DNA from: Cytophagales bacterium
GTDB taxonomy: Bacteria; Bacteroidota; Bacteroidia; Cytophagales; UBA9547
Direction: 5' to 3'
Assembly: GCA_025360395.1 (NCBI GenBank)
Contig: JANYCH010000076.1
Span: forward strand, 1 to 16,830
Length of the DNA stretch: 16,830 nucleotides
In this document: positions 6,337 through 12,487 of the stretch, piece by piece
How positions within the stretch are numbered: position 1 is the first letter of the stretch
Layout of the letters: every line of letters begins with the position of its first letter
Made by a program: the position numbers and the translations under genes
The notes under the pieces: generated by a model
The model's input: only the letters and a program-made list of their open reading frames with translations
The model's database searches: none
Told to the model about the DNA's origin: nothing

Positions 6337-8571
6337 ATGAATAAAAATCTAACTAAAATAATCTCTATTTTTTTAATCCTTTTCTCAAATTTTGTATGGG
6401 CACAAGGTGGCAGGGAATTTTGGTTCGCAGCTCCTGAAGTTACTTCCAAACATGCAGACAGGCCCATTGTATTAAGGATTTCTTCTTTTGATAAGCCCGC
6501 AGAAATAACCATTTCCCAACCAGCAAATCCTTCATTTGGAATAATAAAACAAACAGTTTCAGCCAATAGCTTTGTAAGTGTGGACCTTACCAATAAAATT
6601 GAACTGATTGAAACTAAACCGCCGGGCAAAGTCTTGAAAACAGGACTTTTGATCCAGGCTTCGAACGAAATTTCAGCATATTATGAAGAAGAAGGAGTAT
6701 CAAGCAGATTATCAGCAGACAATGCTGAAATCTTTACTTTAAAAGGCAACAACGCATTAGGGACATTATTCTACATTCCTATGCAAACCCTATACCCCAA
6801 CCATACGGGAATAAATTTCAATGCTTTTGCCTCTTTCGATATTGTTGCGACCGAAAACAACACTACAATTAAAATTTCTCCTACTAAAGGAATTGTGGGA
6901 GATTCGGTAGGTATTCCTGTTACAATTGTTTTAAATAAAGGCCAAACTTATTCTTGCCAATCTATTTCTGTTATAGGTATCGATAAGCCTGCTGGCAGTA
7001 AAGTTGAGTCTGACAAGCCAATTGCAATAACTTATAAAGATGATTCAATACAGAAATCCCAATCATGGGATCTTATCGGTGACCAGCTATTGCCTGTATC
7101 AGAAATAGGAAATGAATACATAGCTGTCAGAAATTCGTATGATTATGGAATATTAACTGATGATATTTTTATTGCAGGTACTAAAAACGGTACCAAAGTC
7201 ATATTAAATAGTGATTCTGTTTTATTTTTAAATGAAGGAGAAACTAAACGATATCAATTTAAAAAAACTGATTCTTCGGTTTATATAAAATCATCAGATC
7301 CGGTTTATGTTCTCCATGTTTCAGGATTTTCCAATGAATTGGGTTGTTCTAATTTAATTCCTTTAAAATGTACAGGATCAAAGTCTTATCAATTTCTCCG
7401 TACTAATATTGAGGACTTTGCAATAAATCTAATTGTAAAAGCCGGCGGTGAAGCGAATTTCACAGTCAATGGAAACACCAATATAATATTACCCACTTCC
7501 TTTAAAGATGTCACAGGAACTAATGGCCTATGGAAACATGGGCATTTTAAACTAAACAATATTATTTCAGTGAGTGGATCCAAGCCAAATGTGATAACAA
7601 ATTCCACGAATGATTTTAATTTATGTGTTTTAAACGGAGGTTTTGAAACCAGTTTTCGCTATGGTTATTTTTCATACTTTGCCCACCTAAACCTTGGGCC
7701 AGACAATTTTTTGTGTCAGCAAGAAAATATAGTTTTAGATGCTGGACCAAACAAGGATTCTTATAAATGGAATACCGGCGAAACAACCCAAACAATTATA
7801 GTAAAAGATACAGGTACTTATGTTGCTGAGACCAATAAAGATATTTGTCCATATTTTGACACTGTCCACATAGGTTTACATCCTAAAAACACTCAACCCA
7901 TATTAGGCAATGATACTTCTTCCTGCTCAAATGTTCCCCTCGTTATACATCCTAAAAGCAAATTCAGATCCTATCTTTGGCCTGATAAATCTACTGCGGA
8001 TAAGTTTATACCAAAAAATACGGGACAGTACATATTAGAAATTACAGACTCAAACGCCTGTCCAAGGAAGGATACATTATTTTTTACCTCGTTTAACTTG
8101 CCAAAACCCGGAATAATTTGGGACAAAAATGAAGAGAAGTTTTGCAATGATAGTCTTTTTACATTTTCTTTAAATACTTACTTTCAAACCGTAAGTTGGT
8201 TTAATGGTAGCAATTCTAATACTGTCACTACTTCGAGAAATGCCAGTGATGATTATTTTGTAAAAGTAAAAGATGAAAATGGTTGTTCAGGATCTGCCAG
8301 TATAAAAATTGATTGCTCACCTTTTATTACTATACCCAATATATTTACTCCAAATGGAGATTTATACAATGAAACCTTTAAAATACATAACCTTAAAGCA
8401 GATGCCTGGCAGTTGAATGTAGTTGGCAGATATGGAACAGTTGTTTATAAATCAGACAGTTATAACAACGATTGGAAAGGTGAAAACTTGCCGGACGGAA
8501 TTTATTATTATACATTAAAAAATAAACAGAGCGATAAAAGTTATAATGGTGCTGTAGAAATTCTAAGATAA
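6337..8571 (+). CDS. Secreted/surface protein: IgGFc-binding-like region, Ig-like repeats, T9SS type B sorting domain
   Basis: 744 residues. A Sec signal peptide (hydrophobic ~7-20, ending FVWAQ) is followed by a region of ~420 residues opening GGREFWFAAPEV. This resembles the bacterial IgGFc-binding-type N-terminal module; internal marks are SADNAEIFTLKG and IGDQLLPVSEIGNEYIAVR. Then come three Ig-like repeats (about 452-513, 522-583 and 598-660). The first two share a core Y-x-W/W-x-x-(G/K)...TG-Y...C, as in PKD/SprB-like repeats. The C-terminus (665-744) is the CHU_C/gliding-motility-associated type B domain, with PNIFTPNGDLYNETFKI, then RYGTVVYKS, then LPDGIYYYTL. Such domains direct export through the T9SS, with attachment or release depending on the protein. 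A role in adhesion or as a surface filament component is inferred. It starts 6 bp after lepA and ends in a perfect hairpin. Confidence 0.85.
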   Translation: MNKNLTKIISIFLILFSNFVWAQGGREFWFAAPEVTSKHADRPIVLRISSFDKPAEITISQPANPSFGIIKQTVSANSFVSVDLTNKIELIETKPPGKVLKTGLLIQASNEISAYYEEEGVSSRLSADNAEIFTLKGNNALGTLFYIPMQTLYPNHTGINFNAFASFDIVATENNTTIKISPTKGIVGDSVGIPVTIVLNKGQTYSCQSISVIGIDKPAGSKVESDKPIAITYKDDSIQKSQSWDLIGDQLLPVSEIGNEYIAVRNSYDYGILTDDIFIAGTKNGTKVILNSDSVLFLNEGETKRYQFKKTDSSVYIKSSDPVYVLHVSGFSNELGCSNLIPLKCTGSKSYQFLRTNIEDFAINLIVKAGGEANFTVNGNTNIILPTSFKDVTGTNGLWKHGHFKLNNIISVSGSKPNVITNSTNDFNLCVLNGGFETSFRYGYFSYFAHLNLGPDNFLCQQENIVLDAGPNKDSYKWNTGETTQTIIVKDTGTYVAETNKDICPYFDTVHIGLHPKNTQPILGNDTSSCSNVPLVIHPKSKFRSYLWPDKSTADKFIPKNTGQYILEITDSNACPRKDTLFFTSFNLPKPGIIWDKNEEKFCNDSLFTFSLNTYFQTVSWFNGSNSNTVTTSRNASDDYFVKVKDENGCSGSASIKIDCSPFITIPNIFTPNGDLYNETFKIHNLKADAWQLNVVGRYGTVVYKSDSYNNDWKGENLPDGIYYYTLKNKQSDKSYNGAVEILR

Positions 8572-8601
8572 AATCCGGGCCTGCTTTACAGGCCCGGATT
8601 T
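8571..8601. terminator. Bidirectional terminator hairpin between convergent genes
   Basis: A perfect 13-bp GC-containing stem, AAATCCGGGCCTG (8571-8583) and CAGGCCCGGATTT (8589-8601), has a 5-nt loop. The left arm begins with the last base of the upstream stop codon, and the right arm ends 4 bp before the stop codon of the gene on the other strand. U-tracts on both sides are short, but position and symmetry fit a shared terminator. Confidence 0.8.
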
Positions 8602-8605
8602 ATAA

Positions 8606-8881
8606 TTACTTAGTTTTCTCTTTTGGTTTATCAGCTGCATCAGCTTTTTTAGCTGGGGCTGTAGCTTTTTCATCAGGTTTGCAGTTAGCGCAAGCGGTAT
8701 AACCAGCCTTTTTTGCATCAGCAAGTTCCATTCCTTTTTTGCCTTCGTTCACAATCGAACAATTTTTCTTGTGGTACTTCTTACCTTTTTCTGTAACGTA
8801 CACCGTTTGTGCACTCACAAAATGAGACATCAAACTAAAAAGCAATAAGAAAGCAAACGTGATGATGTTATTCTTTTTCAT
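8606..8881 (-). CDS. Small secreted protein with YH-C...C-x-x-C motif and Lys/Ala-rich tail
   Basis: 91 residues. A clear signal peptide (MKKNN, a hydrophobic core to ~22, ending VSAQ) is followed by VYVTEKGKKYHKKNC, a linker, then DAKKAGYTACANCKP. The set Y36-H37-C41...G60-Y61...C64-x-x-C67 resembles the small Cys/His module found at the C-terminus of some ComEC and nuclease proteins (YH...C, GY-x-P-C-x-x-C) and is reminiscent of the Ada metal-binding fold. H37 and the three cysteines could bind a metal, or two cysteines could form a disulphide in the periplasm. The last ~24 residues are charged and Lys/Ala/Pro-rich, probably disordered. It ends in the shared hairpin and is divergent from folD. 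Function unknown. Confidence 0.75.
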   Translation of the reverse strand: MKKNNIITFAFLLLFSLMSHFVSAQTVYVTEKGKKYHKKNCSIVNEGKKGMELADAKKAGYTACANCKPDEKATAPAKKADAADKPKEKTK

Positions 8882-8958
8882 AGAGATGGGGGATATTTTT
8901 TTGCAATATATACGATATTTTTAAAAAGAATAATAACAATGCTTCCTGACAATTAAAG

Positions 8959-8966
8959 TATTTTTG
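8959..8966 (+). promoter_or_regulatory. Candidate -7 element for folD
   Basis: TATTTTTG matches TAnnTTTG exactly and ends 17 bp before the folD ATG, implying a leader of about ten nucleotides. No -33 TTTG stands out upstream. Confidence 0.5.
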
Positions 8967-8983
8967 CAACCATATTTTATCAG

Positions 8984-9883
8984 ATGCAGCTCTTAGACGG
9001 AAAACGCTTATCAGAGGAAATACTTGCAGAATTAAAACTGGAAGTAGATAACATAAGGCAAAAAAATGGCAAAATACCTCATTTGGCGGCGGTATTAGTA
9101 GGAGAAGATGGTGCAAGTATCACATATGTTAACAGTAAGGTCAAAAACTGTGAGAAAGTGGGCTTTAAGTCATCTTTAATTAAAAAAGAAGCTTCAATTA
9201 CTGAATCAGAATTATTGCACATAATTCAGGATCTCAACAACGATCCGGATATCGATGGTTTTATTGTGCAATTACCCTTGCCAAAACACATTTCCGAAAA
9301 GGTCATAACAGATGCTATCTCACCCGATAAAGATGTAGACGGCTTTCATCCTTTCAATGTTGGAAAACTGGCTCTTGGCCTTGATACTTATGTTTCAGCT
9401 ACACCAAATGGCGTAATGGAAATGTTGAAAAGGTATAATATACAAACCGAAGGCAAAAACTGCGTGATATTAGGCCGAAGCAACATTGTAGGTTCTCCTA
9501 TGAGTTTGTTAATGTCGAAATCATCCAAAAGTGAGGTTATATCCAAAAATGGCTACACTGCAGATGCTACCGTTACGGTTTGTCATAGCAAAACTAAAAA
9601 CCTTAAAGAAATCACTTCCAATGCTGATATTCTTATTGTAGCGATTGGCCAACAGGAATTTGTGACTGCCGATATGGTTAAAGAAGGTGCGATAGTAGTT
9701 GATGTAGGTCTTCATAGGTTAAATGATGAAACTAAAAAGTCTGGCTATAGACTGGTTGGAGACGTTAAATTTGATGAAGTCGCACCAAAAACAAGCTTTA
9801 TTACTCCGGTTCCGGGTGGTGTAGGTTTGATGACAATCTGTAGCCTGTTGATGAATACCTTAAAGGCATCGAAGAACAAATGA
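8984..9883 (+). CDS. folD: Bifunctional methylenetetrahydrofolate dehydrogenase/methenyltetrahydrofolate cyclohydrolase FolD
   Basis: A 299-residue cytosolic enzyme that interconverts 5,10-methylene-THF, 5,10-methenyl-THF and 10-formyl-THF, supplying one-carbon units for purines and formyl-Met-tRNA. The catalytic pair is Y48...K52 in ITYVNSK. The substrate loop VQLPLP is followed by DKDVDGFHPFNVG, with the conserved Asp. The NADP-binding Rossmann segment is VILGRSNIVGSPMSLLM, and the C-terminal signature is TPVPGGVGLMT. Length is normal. The ATG at 8984 gives MQLLDGKRLSEEI, a typical start. The stop overlaps the next gene's start (ATGA at 9880-9883), so the two are probably translationally coupled. 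Confidence 0.97.
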   Translation: MQLLDGKRLSEEILAELKLEVDNIRQKNGKIPHLAAVLVGEDGASITYVNSKVKNCEKVGFKSSLIKKEASITESELLHIIQDLNNDPDIDGFIVQLPLPKHISEKVITDAISPDKDVDGFHPFNVGKLALGLDTYVSATPNGVMEMLKRYNIQTEGKNCVILGRSNIVGSPMSLLMSKSSKSEVISKNGYTADATVTVCHSKTKNLKEITSNADILIVAIGQQEFVTADMVKEGAIVVDVGLHRLNDETKKSGYRLVGDVKFDEVAPKTSFITPVPGGVGLMTICSLLMNTLKASKNK

Positions 9884-10581
9884 ACCGCCAGCAATTTTTA
9901 TTGTCGCTGGTTGCATTTCCTGTTTTTGCAAAACTGCCTGTAGAAATTGATATTGATGTCCTAACAGGGCAAACACCTCCTGCATTAAGGTTTGGCCTTC
10001 AAAAAGAAGCATCTAAATCTTTTGAAGCAATGAAAAAGGAAGCTGCCAAAGAAAAAATAAAACTACACATTACCTCTGGTTACCGAAGCTATAACAAACA
10101 AATTGAAATCTGGAACGGCAAATACGACCGATACTCTGCCAAGGGTTTGAAAGGTTTAGAACTAATCAGGAAAATAACCGAATTTTCGGCAATGCCTGGC
10201 ACATCAAGGCATCATTGGGGAACAGATGCCGATATATTAGACATTTCGGTTTTGCAACCTAAGAACCCGCTAGAACAGTCACATTATATATCATCAAAAG
10301 GTGTTTATAACCGGCTAAATGAATGGATGAAGCATAATGCCGCCCGTTTTGATTTTTATGAGGCTTATACAGATGATCCTACAAGAAAGGGCTATGAATT
10401 TGAGCCCTGGCATTTTTCTTATAAACCATTAGCTGTAAATTACTTAAAGAACTATAACAAAAAAATCAAACTCAGTTATATCAAACTCCCCCAGTTGAGA
10501 GGAAAGGAATTTTTAACAGAATCCTTTTTCAATGAATATAAAAGAGATTATGTAAACGGACTTAACCCCTATTTGCAGTAA
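9880..10581 (+). CDS. M15-family (VanY-type) D-alanyl-D-alanine carboxypeptidase-like protein
   Basis: A 233-residue putative zinc peptidase acting on peptidoglycan stem peptides. Family marks are SGYRSYNKQ (66-74), the zinc motif SRHHWGTDAD with H111 and D118, and EPWHFSY with general base E175 and third zinc ligand H178. All expected catalytic residues are present. The N-terminus (MNRQQFLLSLVAFPVFAKLP) is a short hydrophobic stretch consistent with a signal peptide or anchor, placing the enzyme in the periplasm. The start codon overlaps the folD stop by 4 bp. The ~50 residues after the last zinc ligand are basic and specific to this subfamily. D,D- versus L,D-specificity cannot be told from sequence. 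Confidence 0.88.
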   Translation: MNRQQFLLSLVAFPVFAKLPVEIDIDVLTGQTPPALRFGLQKEASKSFEAMKKEAAKEKIKLHITSGYRSYNKQIEIWNGKYDRYSAKGLKGLELIRKITEFSAMPGTSRHHWGTDADILDISVLQPKNPLEQSHYISSKGVYNRLNEWMKHNAARFDFYEAYTDDPTRKGYEFEPWHFSYKPLAVNYLKNYNKKIKLSYIKLPQLRGKEFLTESFFNEYKRDYVNGLNPYLQ

Positions 10582-10640
10582 TAGAAGACTTACATACAAA
10601 GTCGAACAATTTTTCCTTTCCACATTCTGCCATTTCTGCC

Positions 10641-10648
10641 TAACTTCG
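10641..10648 (+). promoter_or_regulatory. Possible -7 element for lysS
   Basis: TAACTTCG differs from TAnnTTTG at one position and lies 59 bp before the lysS ATG. No clear -33 element. Weak call. Confidence 0.3.
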
Positions 10649-10670
10649 TGGCTTATTAATAGTTTCTTTA

Positions 10671-10698
10671 ACTATTAACTATTCACTATTAATTATTA
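10671..10698 (+). repeat. Four tandem heptamers (ACTATTA-type) just upstream of lysS
   Basis: Reading in steps of seven gives ACTATTA, ACTATTC, ACTATTA, ATTATTA: two exact copies and two with a single change. The array ends 9 bp before the lysS ATG, inside the presumed 5' leader. Whether it is a simple AT-rich microsatellite or a variable expression element cannot be told from one sequence. Confidence 0.6.
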
Positions 10699-10707
10699 AC
10701 TGAGAAA

Positions 10708-12432
10708 ATGGTTTTAAGCGAACAGGAATTACATCGCAGGGAAGAGAGGGAAGAATTAATGAAAATGGGGATCAACCCCTACCCTGCTGAAACTTTTGAA
10801 GTTAATGTAAGCTGTAAGGACATCCATAAAAATTACAACCTTCGCAAGCTCGATTATAAAACCATCTCAATTGCCGGAAGGATTTTAAGTAAAAGGATCA
10901 TGGGATCTGCCTCTTTTGTAGAAATACAAGACTCCTCGGGCCGTATCCAGATTTATGTAAGAAGAGATGATATATGTCCTGAAGAAAATAAAGATCTATA
11001 TAATGTAGTTTTCAAAAAATTACTGGACATAGGGGATATAATTGGGGTCAATGGATTTGTATTTACCACCCAAACAGGAGAAATCACCATTCATGCAAAT
11101 GAAATAAAATTACTTACCAAGTCATTGAAACCTCTTCCTATCGTCAAGGAAACTGTAGATGAAAAAGGAAATATTACCAAATATGATGCCTTTAGCGATC
11201 CCGAACAAAGATACCGTCAGAGGTATGTTGACCTGATCGTAAACCCCGAAGTAAGGGAAACATTTATCAAGCGTACAAAATTGATGAATGTAATGCGCCA
11301 TTATTTGAATGAAAAAGGTTATCTGGAAGTAGAAACCCCGATTTTACAACCACTTTATGGGGGGGCTGCGGCAAGGCCATTCAAAACTCATCACAATACT
11401 TTGGACATGACACTTTATTTGCGAATTGCAAATGAACTCTATTTAAAGCGTTTAATTGTAGGTGGTTATGATGGTGTATATGAATTTTCTAAAGACTTCA
11501 GAAATGAAGGAATGAGCCGTTTCCACAATCCTGAATTCACACAGATAGAGCTTTATGTGGCCTATAAAGATTATTATTGGATGATGGACCTTGTAGAGGA
11601 GATGGTAGAAAAAATCGCTTTGGAATTGCATGGTACAACGGAAGTAATAGTTGGAGAAAATACAATCAATTTCCAGCGTCCATGGAAACGTTATACCATG
11701 TTTGAAGCAATCCAACATTTTACAGGGGCAGATATTTCAGAAATGGGTGAGACTGAGCTAAGAATGAAAGCCAGAGAACTTGGAGTGCAGACTGATAGTT
11801 CTATGGGAAAAGGAAAGATCATTGACGAAATATTTGGTGCCCATTGCGAGGGTAAACTTATACAACCAACTTTCATTACAGATTACCCTGTTGAAATGTC
11901 ACCTTTGGCAAAAAAACACAGATCTAAAGAAGGTTTGGTAGAAAGATTTGAAGCTATCTGCAACGGAAAAGAAATATGCAATTCGTTTTCAGAATTAAAC
12001 GATCCTATCGATCAGAGAAAGCGGTTTGAGGAGCAATTGGAATTAGGAAAAAGAGGCGATGATGAAGCGATGATGCTTGATGAAGACTTTCTTCGCGCAT
12101 TGGAATATGGAATGCCTCCAACAGCTGGCCTTGGAATCGGGATAGACCGCCTATCCATGATCATGACAAACAGCAATTCTATCCAGGATGTTCTTTTCTT
12201 CCCACAAATGAGACCTGAGAAAAGACTTGTTTTTGATAAAGTACAATTTATTGGAAAAGGAATAGCTGAAGAATGGCATCCTTATTTCGAAAAAGCAGGA
12301 ATACTAACAGTTGACCAACTAGTTACGCTCAATGCCAATAAGCTTTTTAACGACCTTTGTGGTTACAGGAAGAAGATGAAATTGGAAATACAAGCTCCTG
12401 TTTTGGATGATGTCAGGAATTGGGTGAATTAA
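10708..12432 (+). CDS. lysS: Lysyl-tRNA synthetase, class II
   Basis: A 574-residue enzyme that charges tRNA-Lys in the cytoplasm. After an N-terminal helix, the OB-fold anticodon-binding domain spans about 53-140 (ISIAGRILSKRIMGSASFVEIQ region). The class II core follows: FSDPEQRYRQRYVDLI leading into motif 1, motif 2 FRNEG...RFHNPEFTQIE (264-281) and motif 3 GLGIGIDRL (474-482). A canonical bacterial LysRS ends just after FFPQMRPE. Here about 70 more residues (505-574) follow, including a helical EEWHPYFEKAGILTVDQL segment, a form I associate with Bacteroidota LysRS. The ATG at 10708 gives MVLSEQELHRREEREEL, the usual first helix. It lies 126 bp after the carboxypeptidase gene and ends in a perfect hairpin. 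Confidence 0.97.
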   Translation: MVLSEQELHRREEREELMKMGINPYPAETFEVNVSCKDIHKNYNLRKLDYKTISIAGRILSKRIMGSASFVEIQDSSGRIQIYVRRDDICPEENKDLYNVVFKKLLDIGDIIGVNGFVFTTQTGEITIHANEIKLLTKSLKPLPIVKETVDEKGNITKYDAFSDPEQRYRQRYVDLIVNPEVRETFIKRTKLMNVMRHYLNEKGYLEVETPILQPLYGGAAARPFKTHHNTLDMTLYLRIANELYLKRLIVGGYDGVYEFSKDFRNEGMSRFHNPEFTQIELYVAYKDYYWMMDLVEEMVEKIALELHGTTEVIVGENTINFQRPWKRYTMFEAIQHFTGADISEMGETELRMKARELGVQTDSSMGKGKIIDEIFGAHCEGKLIQPTFITDYPVEMSPLAKKHRSKEGLVERFEAICNGKEICNSFSELNDPIDQRKRFEEQLELGKRGDDEAMMLDEDFLRALEYGMPPTAGLGIGIDRLSMIMTNSNSIQDVLFFPQMRPEKRLVFDKVQFIGKGIAEEWHPYFEKAGILTVDQLVTLNANKLFNDLCGYRKKMKLEIQAPVLDDVRNWVN

Positions 12433-12446
12433 TATTTCATGATTAT

Positions 12447-12487
12447 AATAAATAAGAAAAGCCTTTAAAGGGCTTTTCTTATTTATT
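12447..12487. terminator. Bidirectional terminator between lysS and the secreted glycosidase gene
   Basis: A perfect 17-bp stem (12447-12463 paired with 12471-12487; core AAGAAAAGCC/GGCTTTTCTT) encloses a 7-nt loop TTTAAAG. The A-rich left arm and T-rich right arm give each strand a partial U-tract. The right arm includes the stop codon of the minus-strand gene (12479-12481). Confidence 0.85.

Noticed and set aside
6337..8571. Eukaryotic contamination suggested by the IgGFc-binding-like region.
   Set aside because: The same frame ends in a T9SS type B domain, has a bacterial signal peptide and matches its neighbours in base composition.
8868..9116. An 82-residue minus-strand ORF overlapping the folD start.
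   Set aside because: It overlaps two well-supported genes, shows no recognisable domain and is a by-product of frame.
10671..10698. Heptamer array as a possible CRISPR or attachment site.
   Set aside because: Units are 7 bp with no spacers, there is no cas gene or integrase, and the array is simple AT-rich tandem DNA.
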